Origin: Agromyces sp. H17E-10
GTDB lineage: Bacteria > Actinomycetota > Actinomycetes > Actinomycetales > Microbacteriaceae
NCBI RefSeq assembly: GCF_022919715.1
Contig: NZ_CP095042.1
Span: forward strand, 1,860,001-1,924,000
Direction: 5' to 3'
DNA length: 64,000 nt
The notes beneath the pieces were generated by a model. It searched no databases. It was given only the letters and a program-made list of their open reading frames with translations, and had not been told where the DNA came from. A program made the position numbers and the translations under genes. Of this stretch, positions 8,587-18,164 are shown in pieces (position 1 is the first letter of the stretch; the number at the start of each line of letters is the position of its first letter).

Positions 8587-8754
8587 TGATCGCCGCCGAC
8601 GACGCTACAGATGGGCGGGAGTTCTCCACAGATCTGATTCAGGTCTTCCATAGGGAGGTCCGTTAAGGGCAGGATTCCGATTACGTCCGTCTACCGACGG
8701 GCGCCGTGTGTGCCGAGGCGGTCACCCGCCGCTGCGGCACTCGAAGGGAGAAGC

Positions 8755-11562
8755 ATGTCTGGAAACTCCACTCGCGCGCGCAGGCGCGTGGTGGCGACGA
8801 CTTCCGTGCTTGCGCTCGCGGCCGCCGGTTTGGCGACCTTCGGCGCAGTGCCCGCGAATGCGACGCCATCACAGCCCTCCGCGCCGGTGATCGGCGCCGA
8901 CGAGTACTACATGAACTACGTCGCGCCCCGGTTCGAGTCCGAACTCGGCACCGACGACGAAGCGGTCGTCGACGTGCACGGCAACAAGACCGGCACGCCG
9001 AGCGGCGAAACGGCGCTCGAACTCGCCAAGTCGGTCGACCAGAAGTTCGCGCAGGGCAACCCCAACGCCGCGCGACAGCTGGCGAAGACCGAGGCCAAGG
9101 CTCAGAAGACGGGCAAGAGCCCGAAGAGCCTGAAGAAGGCCAAGAGCCAGCAGGAGGCGAAGCTCCTCACGATCCTCGTCGAGTTCGGCGGATCCGAGGA
9201 CTTCAGCGACGTCTACGTGCCGACCGAGTTCGGCGCCACCACCTGCAAGCCGGGTGCTCCGCAGTCCGGACCGCTGCACAACAACATCCCCGACCCCGCT
9301 TCGTACGACCTCGAAGACAACAACTCGATGTGGGTGCCCGACTTCTCGAGCGAGCACTACAACAAGATGCTCTTCAGCGACGAGGGCATCACCGAGCGCG
9401 TCCGCACCGACCTGACGGGCCCCGACGGCAAGCCGGGCTTCGACATCTCGGGCTACACGATGAAGAACATGTACGAGGAGATGTCGCGCGGCGCCTACAC
9501 GGTGCACGGCGCGGCGACCCCGTGGGTCACGGTTCCGCACTCCGAGGCGTACTACGGCGCGACCGTCTGCCACCTCAACGAAGAGGGCGAGTACGAGGCC
9601 GGTCCCATGCAGGACCAGCAGGGCTACCCGACCAACAAGCTCGGCCCGGGCCAGCTCCCCATCGACGCGGTCGCGGCACTCGCTGCCGCGCAGCCCGACT
9701 TCCCGTGGGCTGACTACGACGTCGAGGACCAGGGCGACCGCGACGGCGACGGCAACGTCAACGAGCCCGACGGCGTGATCGACCACGTCGTGCTCGTGCA
9801 CGCCGGCGAGGACAAGTCCGGTGGCGGCGGCGCCGAGGGCACCTACGCGATCTGGGCGCACTCCTCGTCGGTCGTCGGCGGCGCGAAGATCCCCGGCACC
9901 GACCTCCAGCTGTCGAACTACATCGTCCAGCCCGAGGACTCGGGTGTCGGCGTGTTCGCGCACGAGTACGGCCACGACCTCGGCCTGCCCGACCTCTACG
10001 ACACCTCGAACGCCGCGTCGAGCGACGTCGACTTCTGGGACCTCATGAGCTCGGGCTCGCACTCGGGCCCGATCTTCCAGTCGATGCCGACCCACATGGG
10101 CCTCTGGGACAAGTGGGTGCTCGGCTGGGCCGACCCCAAGGTCGTGAAGCCCGGTGACGACGAGACCACCATCAAGGTGGGCCAGACCTCGCGCCCCGCG
10201 AAGGGCACGGAAGACGGCATCAAGGTCGACCTTCCCGACAAGGTCGTGACCCTCGCCACGCCGCACAGCGGCGACGACATGTGGTACACCGGCGCCGACT
10301 ACGCGTGGGCCGACCTGCGCCTCAGCCGCACGGTCGACGTACCTGCCGCCGACGACGCGAAGTTCTGGATGTGGAACAACTACGTCATCGAGGAAGACTG
10401 GGACTTCGGCTTCGTCGAGGTCTCGACCGACGGCGGCACCACCTGGACCGAGCAGAAGGTCTACAACGAGGCCGGCACGCTCGTCTCGACGAACGACGGC
10501 TACTCCGACCCGAACGGTCGCATGACCGACTTCGGCGGCAAGAAGTACGGCCTCACCGGCTCGACCGACGGCTGGCGTCACGACTACGTCGACCTGTCGG
10601 CATACAAGGGCTCCACCGTGCAGGTGCGCCTGCGCATGGCGACCGACGAGGCGTTCCAGGAGCGCGGCTGGTTCAGCGACGACTTCGCGGTCACGGGTGG
10701 CGGCGCCACCACGTGGAGCGACGACGTCGAGAACGGCGACAACGGCTGGACGACCGAGGCGACGACGTTCGTCGACGGTTCGGGCCCCGGCTGGCGTCAC
10801 GACTCGGGCACCTCGGTCAAGGCGCAGTACTACCTGGTCGAGTGGCGCAACTTCGACGGCTTCGACGAGGGTCTGAAGTACGGCTACAACAGCATCTACC
10901 AGGATGGTGCCTGGAAGGTCGCGAAGCTCGCCTACAACGCCCCCGGCGCACTCGTCTGGTACCGCGACACGACGTACGGCAACACCAACATGCCGATCGC
11001 GAACGAGTCGGCGCTGCCGAGCTACGGCGCCAAGGGCGGTCTGCTCATCGTCGACAGCCACTTCAACCCGCTGCAGCGTGACGCGTCGACCGCTCCGGTC
11101 GACAAGACCCGCCTCAAGGTGATGGCGTCGCGAGCGCAGTCGTCGAACGCGGCCTTCGGCCTCGAGAAGACGCAGCCGTTCACCGAGTGCGTCGCCGACG
11201 CGGCGTTCACGGAGTACTGCACCGACATCCCCGCGCTCGACCCGGTGAGCACCTTCACCGACGACCGCGGCTGGGTGCCGGGCTTCGCGCTCGACGAGGC
11301 GACCGGTGGCCTGTACTACCGCGACCGCGACGCCTCGACCGTCGTGCCGTCAGTCGGCAACGCCCAGTACAGCACCCCGCTGTACGACCTCCAGGGCAAC
11401 CGCCTCCCCGCCTACGACGGCGAGGACATCGGTCTCGGCCCGTTCGGCTCGGGCAACCCGGCCGACGACGGCGTGGGCTACGGCACCGTCATCCAGGTCA
11501 AGAAGGCCTTCAAGGGCAACACCGCGGCGCTCATCCGCGTCGTGCCCCCGGCGGCCGGCTGA
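8755..11562 (+). CDS. Secreted M6 family metalloprotease, immune inhibitor A-like
   Basis: 935 aa from the ATG at 8755, which has GAAGGGAG upstream and begins a clear signal peptide; an in-frame upstream start at 8710 lacks this. The signal peptide (RARRR, hydrophobic core) is cut near Ala36 (PANA). A propeptide region follows. The zinc site HEYGHDLGLPD begins at residue 403, giving His403, Glu404, His407 and the downstream Asp of the M6 family. The large C-terminal part contains repeated beta-rich MAM/carbohydrate-binding-like segments (WWSDD-like, GWRHDYVDLSAYKG). It is a stand-alone extracellular protein-degrading enzyme followed by a strong hairpin. It could serve nutrition or attack on other organisms. 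Confidence 0.93.
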   Translation: MSGNSTRARRRVVATTSVLALAAAGLATFGAVPANATPSQPSAPVIGADEYYMNYVAPRFESELGTDDEAVVDVHGNKTGTPSGETALELAKSVDQKFAQGNPNAARQLAKTEAKAQKTGKSPKSLKKAKSQQEAKLLTILVEFGGSEDFSDVYVPTEFGATTCKPGAPQSGPLHNNIPDPASYDLEDNNSMWVPDFSSEHYNKMLFSDEGITERVRTDLTGPDGKPGFDISGYTMKNMYEEMSRGAYTVHGAATPWVTVPHSEAYYGATVCHLNEEGEYEAGPMQDQQGYPTNKLGPGQLPIDAVAALAAAQPDFPWADYDVEDQGDRDGDGNVNEPDGVIDHVVLVHAGEDKSGGGGAEGTYAIWAHSSSVVGGAKIPGTDLQLSNYIVQPEDSGVGVFAHEYGHDLGLPDLYDTSNAASSDVDFWDLMSSGSHSGPIFQSMPTHMGLWDKWVLGWADPKVVKPGDDETTIKVGQTSRPAKGTEDGIKVDLPDKVVTLATPHSGDDMWYTGADYAWADLRLSRTVDVPAADDAKFWMWNNYVIEEDWDFGFVEVSTDGGTTWTEQKVYNEAGTLVSTNDGYSDPNGRMTDFGGKKYGLTGSTDGWRHDYVDLSAYKGSTVQVRLRMATDEAFQERGWFSDDFAVTGGGATTWSDDVENGDNGWTTEATTFVDGSGPGWRHDSGTSVKAQYYLVEWRNFDGFDEGLKYGYNSIYQDGAWKVAKLAYNAPGALVWYRDTTYGNTNMPIANESALPSYGAKGGLLIVDSHFNPLQRDASTAPVDKTRLKVMASRAQSSNAAFGLEKTQPFTECVADAAFTEYCTDIPALDPVSTFTDDRGWVPGFALDEATGGLYYRDRDASTVVPSVGNAQYSTPLYDLQGNRLPAYDGEDIGLGPFGSGNPADDGVGYGTVIQVKKAFKGNTAALIRVVPPAAG

Positions 11563-11586
11563 CCGCAGCACCTTCGCAACACCGAC

Positions 11587-11618
11587 GAGGCGTCGGCCCC
11601 TCCGGGGGTCGGCGCCTC
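11587..11618 (+). terminator. Strong hairpin terminator after the M6 protease
   Basis: A 14-bp stem (GAGGCGTCGGCCCC with its partner, two G-U wobbles) closes a TCCG loop, starting 24 nt after the stop. No T-tract follows. Confidence 0.75.
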
Positions 11619-11737
11619 GCCGCGTCTCAGGGTCGGCGCGACGAGACGGGCTTCAGGTGCCGGCGGATGACGAGCACGACACCGAGCACGCGGGGCACGA
11701 CCGCGCGCCGCACGCCGCACGCCCCCTGAGTGAGGCG

Positions 11738-12697
11738 CTACCGCACCCCGACCCCCTGCAGTTCACGCCGCCGACGGTCGTTGCGCCGCACGACCGTGAT
11801 CTGCACGGCGAGCGTGATCGCACCACCGGTGACGATCGCGATGAGGTTGACGAAGAGCTGCCACAGCGAGGTGGCGGCGAGCGTCCATTCCCCCGACGCG
11901 AGTGCGAGCGCCGCGGCACCGGCCGCCGGAACGGTCGTGACCGAGATCAGCACGCCGATGAGCGCGCCCGACTTCGCCGAGGTGAGTGAGAGCACTCCGG
12001 CGATGCCCGCGAGCAGGCCGACGATGTAGCTGAGCACGTTCGGCGTCCAGATGAACTCCGTCATCGGATGGTCGTTCGACAGCGGATCGCGGGGGAAGAT
12101 GCCGATCAGCACCATGAGCCACGAGAACCCGATCGAGATGACGATCGCCGACGCGTAACCCACCCCGATCGCCAGCGCCGAACGCCCGACGACGCGCCAC
12201 TTGCGGCGCACGATGCCGACCGCCATGGCGGCGAGCGGCCCGAAGTCGGGGCCGACGACCATCGCACCGACGATGAGGATCGGCTGGTCGCTCACGACGC
12301 CGACGGTCGCGATCATCGTCGCCACCGCCATGAACACGATGAACGTCGCCGAGAGCCGCACCTCGTCGCCCGCACGCGCCTCGACCTCCTGCCAGACGAT
12401 GGCGTCGTCATCCCCGCCGAAGACGGAGTCCGCGGTCTGCCTGGCCCGCGTCGAGAGCGCCAGGTCGACCGTCTCGACGGTGATCGAGCCCGCACGGTCG
12501 AGCCCGATGCGGTGCAGCGCCTGCAGCAGGTCGCTCGCGGCGCCCCGGGCGACATCGCAGAGGATGACGTCGCCGACGGGCGATGCGCCCGCCCGAGGCA
12601 GCCGGATGATGTTCGACACGACGTCGTCGTGCGCGGCGAGCACATCGTCGACGGGCAGCATGAGCTCGACGGGCACGATCATCCTGAAGTGCAGCAC
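11738..12697 (-). CDS. DUF389 domain-containing membrane protein
   Basis: 319 aa from a GTG at 12697 (VLHFRMIVPVE), which matches how DUF389 proteins usually begin; an ATG at 12682 is an alternative. A soluble N-terminal ferredoxin-like part (about 1-110) is followed by five to six membrane segments with the family motif ILIVGAMVVGPDFGPLAA. The function is unknown; the family is sometimes listed as hydrophobic or transporter-like. The open frame continues far upstream to 13177, but that part overlaps the TetR gene in another frame and is not coding. Confidence 0.85.
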   Translation of the reverse strand: MLHFRMIVPVELMLPVDDVLAAHDDVVSNIIRLPRAGASPVGDVILCDVARGAASDLLQALHRIGLDRAGSITVETVDLALSTRARQTADSVFGGDDDAIVWQEVEARAGDEVRLSATFIVFMAVATMIATVGVVSDQPILIVGAMVVGPDFGPLAAMAVGIVRRKWRVVGRSALAIGVGYASAIVISIGFSWLMVLIGIFPRDPLSNDHPMTEFIWTPNVLSYIVGLLAGIAGVLSLTSAKSGALIGVLISVTTVPAAGAAALALASGEWTLAATSLWQLFVNLIAIVTGGAITLAVQITVVRRNDRRRRELQGVGVR

Positions 12698-12728
12698 GCC
12701 ACCAGTGTGGCCGAGCGGGGTTCGGCAC

Positions 12729-12763
12729 CTTGAGGCGGCGCGCCAGCGCCGTGTCGAAACCCC
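12729..12763. repeat. REP-like palindromic element (variant)
   Basis: The order TTGAG, a GGCGC-GCCA-GCGCC hairpin, then GTCGAAACCCC parallels the elements at 47484-47570 and 49654-49686. It fills the 67-bp gap between the TetR and DUF389 genes. Confidence 0.45.
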
Positions 12764-12764
12764 G

Positions 12765-13400
12765 TCAGCTCGTGTAGCCGTCGATGACTCGGCCGATCGC
12801 CGCGGCGAACTCGTCGTCGCCCTCGCCGTCGAGGTCGAGGCGGGCGGTCTGCTCCACGAGGGGGTGTCGCGAGTCCGACCACAACGGCTGCTGTGCGGAT
12901 GCCTCCACCGGCGCCGTGCGACGGGCTGCCTCGAGCGCCGCCTGGCCGAGCGTGAAGGCGCGCACTGCGTGGCCCGCCCGTGCGGCGTCCTCGACCTCGA
13001 GTCCGGCCTCGACGAACGCCTCGATGATCGTCTCGGCGACGGCGAGCGCATTGGGTCCGTCGAGCGGACCGCTCGTGACGAGCACCACCCCTCCGGCGTG
13101 CTCGGCGAGCCGGGCACGCAACGCGAGGGCGATCGTCGTGACCCGTTCGCGCCACGCCGGTGCAGCGGCATCCTCATCGGCGCCGGGGCGCGTTGCGATG
13201 CCCGCCAGCAATTGCTCGACCATCGCCTGGAGCAGTGCGTTCTTCGAGTCGAAGTACGTGTACATCGCGGTGGGCGTGAGCCCCAGGGCTCCGGCGACGC
13301 CGCGAACCGAGACGCCGGCGACGCCCTTCTCCTCGAGGATCTCGAACGCGGCGTCGACGATGTCGGACTGGCTGACGCTGCGCCTGGGGCCGGGTTTCAT
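12765..13400 (-). CDS. TetR/AcrR family regulator
   Basis: 211 aa. The N-terminal helix-turn-helix (about residues 10-55: IVDAAFEILEEKGVAGVSVRGVAGALG then TPTAMYTYFDSK) is canonical. The C-terminal ligand and dimer domain is TetR_C-like. It sits upstream of the DUF389 gene on the same strand, separated by a repeat, and divergent genes are not immediately adjacent, so its target is unclear. Its own promoter lies in 13401-13454, where I saw no convincing palindrome. Confidence 0.88.
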   Translation of the reverse strand: MKPGPRRSVSQSDIVDAAFEILEEKGVAGVSVRGVAGALGLTPTAMYTYFDSKNALLQAMVEQLLAGIATRPGADEDAAAPAWRERVTTIALALRARLAEHAGGVVLVTSGPLDGPNALAVAETIIEAFVEAGLEVEDAARAGHAVRAFTLGQAALEAARRTAPVEASAQQPLWSDSRHPLVEQTARLDLDGEGDDEFAAAIGRVIDGYTS

Positions 13401-13454
13401 GTGCGGTGCTGCTCCTCGGGGTCGAGGGTCAACGCTACCGGGCGCACGAACCGC

Positions 13455-13979
13455 TCACCGCACCAGCCGCACGGTCATGACCGCCCACGGCTCGAACACC
13501 TGCTCGGCGCCGTCGGGCTCGAAGCCGTTGCGTCGATAGAACGCCCGAGCGCGCGTCTCGCCCGCGAGCGCCCAGAGGAAGGCGGGCTCATCGCCGATCA
13601 CGGCGTCGAGCAGCCGCTGTCCGAGCCCGGAGCCCTGATGTGCGGCCAGCAGGTAGAGGCCATTGAGTTCGAGGTCGCGCGGCGCCTCGGGGTCGTCGGC
13701 CCGATCGACGGGTCGGGCATCGGCGAAGCCGACGATGCGGTCGCCCTCGACGGCCACCGCGATGGTGCGGCCACCGGCGAGGGATTCGCCGACCGTCGTC
13801 CGCCAACCGGCGATCCGCTGCTCGAGCGTCCAGGCCTCGATGTGCTCGCGGGCGACGAGCCCGGGCTCGATGTACGTCTCGTGGTGGCTGGCCCAATGCA
13901 TGCGGGCGATGCCCTCGGCGTCATCGATCCGTGCGGCGCGGACGACGGGTACGATCCCCGGCCGGTGCATCCCGCTCAT
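13455..13979 (-). CDS. GNAT family N-acetyltransferase
   Basis: 174 aa. The acetyl-CoA binding motif appears as LAAHQGSGLGQRLLDAV (about 118-134), followed by ARAFYRRNGFEPDG near the C-terminus, both standard for GNAT enzymes. The start overlaps the upstream phosphatase stop by 4 nt (ATGA), so the two are translated together. The acetyl acceptor is unknown; small amines or metabolites are typical for this length. Confidence 0.87.
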   Translation of the reverse strand: MSGMHRPGIVPVVRAARIDDAEGIARMHWASHHETYIEPGLVAREHIEAWTLEQRIAGWRTTVGESLAGGRTIAVAVEGDRIVGFADARPVDRADDPEAPRDLELNGLYLLAAHQGSGLGQRLLDAVIGDEPAFLWALAGETRARAFYRRNGFEPDGAEQVFEPWAVMTVRLVR

Positions 13980-14671
13980 CGCAGCAGCCGCCCGCGCACG
14001 CGATCGATGTCGGCGGGCGACAGCCCGTTGCCGAGCAGGAACCGCTCGGTGTCGATCACGTCGAGGAACTCCTCGAGCTCCCGGCTTCGGCGTGCGTCGA
14101 GCTCGGGCGACTCGCGCGCGATGTGGGCGGCATCGCCCGTGGCGGCGACGTGGTCGCCGATGGCGCGGACCGCACCGAGGTAGTCGGCGACGATCGCCTC
14201 ACGTTCCACCGCACAGAGCTGCAGCAGCATCGCGGTGATCATGCCGGTTCGGTCCCGCCCGTGCGCGCAATGCACGAGCACGGCCTCGTCTTCGCCGTCG
14301 GTGTGCGGCGCAGCCAGCACGCCGAACACGCCGACGACGAGGTCGGGCCATCGCTCGAGCACGTCGACGTAGTAGCCGGGCGAGTCGAGGGTCGGCCACT
14401 TCGCCATGAACTCGGCGTCCGACTGGTCTTCGACCGGCCGGTGGTGCCGTGTGAACGGATCGTCGGCGGCAGCAGCGATCTCGTCGTCGTTGCGCAGGTC
14501 GATGATCGTGCGCACGCCGCCGTCGTAGAGTTCGGCACGGCCGGCCTCGTCGAGCGCGTCGAGCATCGCCGAACGGTAGACGCGACCGTAGCGGGTGGTG
14601 CCGAGTGCGCCGTCGAGCCCGCCGAGGTCCCAGGTGTTGGGCAGCCCCGCCCACGTGATGCGTCGCGTCAT
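13976..14671 (-). CDS. Tyrosine-protein phosphatase family protein
   Basis: 231 aa. The P-loop HCAHGRDRTG places the catalytic Cys at 135 and the phosphate-binding Arg at 141. The N-terminal NTWDLGG and YGRVYRSAML segments are typical of the bacterial Y_phosphatase3/MptpB-like group. Members remove phosphate from phosphotyrosine, and sometimes phosphoserine or phosphoinositides. It is coupled to the GNAT gene by a 4-nt overlap. No signal peptide is seen, so it acts inside the cell unless exported by another route. Confidence 0.9.
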   Translation of the reverse strand: MTRRITWAGLPNTWDLGGLDGALGTTRYGRVYRSAMLDALDEAGRAELYDGGVRTIIDLRNDDEIAAAADDPFTRHHRPVEDQSDAEFMAKWPTLDSPGYYVDVLERWPDLVVGVFGVLAAPHTDGEDEAVLVHCAHGRDRTGMITAMLLQLCAVEREAIVADYLGAVRAIGDHVAATGDAAHIARESPELDARRSRELEEFLDVIDTERFLLGNGLSPADIDRVRGRLLR

Positions 14672-14748
14672 GCGCTCGACGCTAGCCCACCACGCGAGAC
14701 GTGCCGATCGCCACCGCAGAGCACGAGCGCCAGCACCCGACGCCCGGC

Positions 14749-14780
14749 GCCAGCACCAGCACCAGCACCGGCACCAGCAC
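14749..14780. repeat. CACCAG/CAGCAC simple repeat
   Basis: An imperfect run of ACCAGC-type hexamers lies in the 114-bp gap between the LuxR gene stop and the phosphatase start. It is low-complexity DNA prone to slippage, with no coding signal. Confidence 0.5.
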
Positions 14781-14785
14781 CGACC

Positions 14786-17740
14786 TCAGCGCAGCGCGCC
14801 AGCCCGATACGCCGCCTCGGTGCGGGTCGAGGCGCCGAGCTTGCGCAGGATCGCCGACACGTGCACGCTCGCGGTCTTGCCGCTGATGAAGAGCCGCTCA
14901 CCGATCTGCCGGTTGCTGAGCCCCTCGGCGATGAGCTCGAGCACCTGCCGTTCGCGCGCGGTCAGCTCGGCCGTGGCGTCGGTCGACGCGGCGATGCCGT
15001 CGGTCACGCCGGCGATGTCGGCACCGACTCGGCGGTCGGCGTCGAGCGAGAGTCCGGCCGCTCCGGCGACCCGCATGACCGATGCGAGCACCGAACCGAC
15101 GCCGCCCGCCTCGGCCTCGTCGTGGGCCGACTGCAGGGTTGCGCGGGCTGCGGTGCGGTCGCCCGCCGCGAGCTCGGCCTCGCCGAGTCGCAGCAGTGAG
15201 TACGGCCTGAGGTAGGCCTCGGCGGTGCGCACCGAGGCGGCTTCGACGGCGGCCCGCCACGCGTCGACGCCGCCCCCGAGCTCGGCCTCGACGAGCGCCG
15301 ACCAGAGCGGGGCGAGCGGCCAGGCGTCGAATCCGTCGACGAGCCCGCGCAGCGAAGCTTCGGCCGCGGCGGCCTCGGCCACGGCTGCCGCCCCCTCGGC
15401 GTCGGCGGCGCCTGCGCCGGCGCGTGCCGCGGCGACGACGCGCGACACGGCCCAGGCGTAGGGGAAGCCGAGCGCCACGGCGGTGCGTTCGCGCGGGTCG
15501 AAGAGGCCCTGCGACTCGCGCCAGGCACCGGCGATGTCACCGCGGGCGAGTGCGAGCTCGGTCGCGAGCCGCCCGACCGAGAGCCGGGTCTGCATCTCGA
15601 TCTCGACGGGGCCGGCCGTGATCGGGCGGAACGCCCGGAACTCCCGGTCGGCACCCTCGGCGTCGCCCCGCCAGAGCCTCGCCCAGACCTTCGCCCGCAG
15701 CAGGTACACCCTGAACTGCAGGGGCGGGTCGAGCGCGAGCGCGCGCTCGATGAGCGGGAGGGTCTCGTCCCACTGGCCGAGCGCGTAGTGGGGATCGACC
15801 GCGTTGGACGCGAGGATGACGCCCGTGTTGCGCTCGAGCCCGAGCTCACGGGCACGGGCGAGCCCGGCCTCGGCGAGCTCGACGGCACGGGCGTACTCGC
15901 CGATGAGGTAGTGCACGTCGGACGCGTTCACGAAGTAGCGGAGCTGAGCCGGCCCGTCGTCTTCGGCGAGTTCGCGGCTGCGGTCGAGCTCGGCGAGGCC
16001 GCGCTCGATGTCGCCGAGATTCACCCGGCACACGGCCGCGATGTTGAGCGACACCGACGCGGTGCGTGCCGACTGCTCGCGCAGCGCGAGCTCGAGCGCC
16101 GTCTCGGCGGTGTCGATCGCCTGCCGCAACCGGCCCTCGATCATCTGCCGGCCGGCGAGCGCCGAGAGCACGGTCGCGCGCATGAGCGGAGCCCGGTCGC
16201 CGAGCACGTCGAGCGCCCGCTCGAGCAGCGGGATCGAGCCTGGCCGGCCGGCGGCGGCGAGCGCGAGCGCCTCGTCGCGCAGGAGCCGCGGGAAGTCGGG
16301 GTCGTCGGGCGGGCACTCGGCGAGCGCCGACTTCAGCAGCGTGAGGCTGCGATCGATCTCGCCCGCGTTGCGCAGGTGCGATGCGGTGCGCCCCATGAAC
16401 TCCATGCGGCTCATGCCCGCGATCTGCTCGGCGCCGTCGACGACGTCCCACAGGGCCAGCGCCCGCTCGCCGAGCTGGGCGGCCGACGCGAACGCCGTCG
16501 AGCGGCGGGCCTCGCGCACCGCCTGCACGGTCGCCGGGAACGCCTTCGCCGCGTTGTTCGCCCCGAGCCAGTGGTACGAGATCTCCGCCGCGAGGCGCCG
16601 CGTGCCGGCCGCGGCGAGCGCTTCGTACGCCTCCGCGTACCGGGCGTGGTACCGCGCACGCTCGCCGGGCAGGATGTCGGCCACGATCGCCTCGCGCACG
16701 AGCGCGTGCCGGAATCCGTACTCGTCGCCCTCGACGACGAGCACACCCCCGACGACCGCCTCGCGCGCGGTCTCGTCGAGATCGGCGTCGTCGCCGCGGT
16801 AGACGGAGGTGAGCATCGAGTGCGGCACCCGCACGCCGCCGGTGGCGATGAGACGCAGCAGCATCTGCGCCCGGTCGGAGAGCCGCTCGTACCGGGCGAG
16901 CAGCAGCTCGCGCAACGTGTCGGGCAGGTCGGACTCGTCGCGGCACCCGTCGAGGCCGACGACCTCTTCGACGAAGAACGGCACCCCGTCGCTGCGGCGG
17001 AAGAGCACGTCGAGCGCACCCTCGGCGGGCGGCTCGTCGGAGATGGATGCCACGAGCTCGCGCACCTCGTCGCGCGAGAGCCGCGCGAGCTCGCGCCGCT
17101 CGACCCATCGGTCGCGTTCGAGCTCGGAGAGGAAGGGCCGCAGCAGGTGCCCGCGGGTGACGTCTTCGCTGCGGTAGCTCAGCACGATGAGCACCCGGCT
17201 CGAGGCGAGCATGCGGAGGAAGAAGCGCAGCAGCGAGAGGCTCGCGGGGTCGATCCAGTGCAGGTCTTCGACGATGAGCACGATCGGCCGTTCGTGCGAG
17301 AGCGTCTCGAGCAGCACGGCGATCGCCTCGTGCAGCTGGCCGCTCGCGCCGGCCCCACCGGCGATCGCACCGGCGTCGATGGGCTCGCCGACGGCGCCCA
17401 GCTCGGGCAGCAGCGCGATGAACGCGGCGCGCCCCGGCCCGACGATCTCGAGCGCCCGCTCGGCGCCGACCTCGGCGACGAGTGCGCGGAGCGCGGCCTT
17501 GATGGGCGCGTAGGGTGCGGCGACCGTGCCGAGGTCGACGCACTGCCCCAGCACGACGCGCGCCGTGCGCTCGGCGCGCTGCCGGAACTCGCGGATGAGC
17601 CGGCTCTTGCCGATGCCGGCCTCGCCGCCGATGACGATCGTGCGGGGCACCCCGGCGGCGGCCTCGTCGAGGAGGCCGTCGAGCCAGGCGAGCTCGGCAT
17701 CGCGGCCGATCATCGTGGCGCTGGACGCGGTTGGGCTCAC
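14786..17740 (-). CDS. Large LuxR family regulator with AAA ATPase domain (LAL type)
   Basis: 984 aa from the GTG at 17740; a longer start at 17854 and a shorter ATG at 17713 are possible. Walker A GGEAGIGKS is at 38-46 and Walker B VLIVEDLHWID follows about 100 residues later. A long helical repeat (TPR-like) region spans about 400-900. The last 60 residues are a LuxR helix-turn-helix (LTARERQVLELIAEGLSNRQIG). LAL/MalT-type proteins bind ATP and an inducer and then activate promoters. No obvious target operon is adjacent; the small genes at 17851-18296 lie upstream on the same strand. Confidence 0.9.
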   Translation of the reverse strand: MSPTASSATMIGRDAELAWLDGLLDEAAAGVPRTIVIGGEAGIGKSRLIREFRQRAERTARVVLGQCVDLGTVAAPYAPIKAALRALVAEVGAERALEIVGPGRAAFIALLPELGAVGEPIDAGAIAGGAGASGQLHEAIAVLLETLSHERPIVLIVEDLHWIDPASLSLLRFFLRMLASSRVLIVLSYRSEDVTRGHLLRPFLSELERDRWVERRELARLSRDEVRELVASISDEPPAEGALDVLFRRSDGVPFFVEEVVGLDGCRDESDLPDTLRELLLARYERLSDRAQMLLRLIATGGVRVPHSMLTSVYRGDDADLDETAREAVVGGVLVVEGDEYGFRHALVREAIVADILPGERARYHARYAEAYEALAAAGTRRLAAEISYHWLGANNAAKAFPATVQAVREARRSTAFASAAQLGERALALWDVVDGAEQIAGMSRMEFMGRTASHLRNAGEIDRSLTLLKSALAECPPDDPDFPRLLRDEALALAAAGRPGSIPLLERALDVLGDRAPLMRATVLSALAGRQMIEGRLRQAIDTAETALELALREQSARTASVSLNIAAVCRVNLGDIERGLAELDRSRELAEDDGPAQLRYFVNASDVHYLIGEYARAVELAEAGLARARELGLERNTGVILASNAVDPHYALGQWDETLPLIERALALDPPLQFRVYLLRAKVWARLWRGDAEGADREFRAFRPITAGPVEIEMQTRLSVGRLATELALARGDIAGAWRESQGLFDPRERTAVALGFPYAWAVSRVVAAARAGAGAADAEGAAAVAEAAAAEASLRGLVDGFDAWPLAPLWSALVEAELGGGVDAWRAAVEAASVRTAEAYLRPYSLLRLGEAELAAGDRTAARATLQSAHDEAEAGGVGSVLASVMRVAGAAGLSLDADRRVGADIAGVTDGIAASTDATAELTARERQVLELIAEGLSNRQIGERLFISGKTASVHVSAILRKLGASTRTEAAYRAGALR

Positions 17741-17850
17741 CCACTCATCGTCCCACGGCCCACCGACGCCCCGCCCGTCGGGCCCCTGCACCGATCGAGC
17801 TGCCGCCGTGGTCGCCGGTGCGGCCTCGACCGCCTCGACCAGGGGCGGCA

Positions 17851-18045
17851 TCACCGCAGCGCGAGCTGCGGGACGCGGCGGCCGGCGAACCGGTTGCGTC
17901 GCACCCGGCCGGCCGAGGCCGCACCGGCGGCGTCGGCCTCGGCCGTCTGCTCCTCGAAGGCGAGACGCTGCGCGAGGCGGCGCTCGGCCTCCAGCACGTT
18001 CGCCTCATGGGTGCGAACCGCGACGAGATCTGCTGAGTACTGCAT
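17851..18045 (-). CDS. Small hypothetical protein, 64 aa
   Basis: It starts at the ATG 18045 with an excellent AGGAGGAACC site. It is highly charged, with an amphipathic helix (THEANVLEAERRLAQRL) and a basic C-terminus (RVRRNRFAGRR). No known domain is recognised. It lies between the LuxR gene and another small protein gene, all on the minus strand. GC-rich third positions and the strong ribosome site support a real gene. Confidence 0.6.
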   Translation of the reverse strand: MQYSADLVAVRTHEANVLEAERRLAQRLAFEEQTAEADAAGAASAGRVRRNRFAGRRVPQLALR

Positions 18046-18164
18046 GGTTCCTCCTGTGTCGGGCCCCCGACCGTTCCGATCGGATGACCTCAGACAACTC
18101 GCTAAGGTGCCTCGCACCCATCGGGTGATCGCCCTATTTCGGTGGGGCGACAGGCTGAGGCGGC

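Noticed and set aside
8710..8754. Upstream start for the M6 protease
   Set aside because: It would put 15 residues before the signal peptide and lacks a ribosome site; ATG 8755 has both.
11738..13177. Apparent 479-aa fusion upstream of DUF389
   Set aside because: The extra N-terminal part overlaps the TetR gene in a different frame and lacks recognisable sequence; the GTG at 12697 gives a normal DUF389 protein.
14749..14780. Regulatory repeat array or CRISPR
   Set aside because: It is a short imperfect hexamer run of low complexity.
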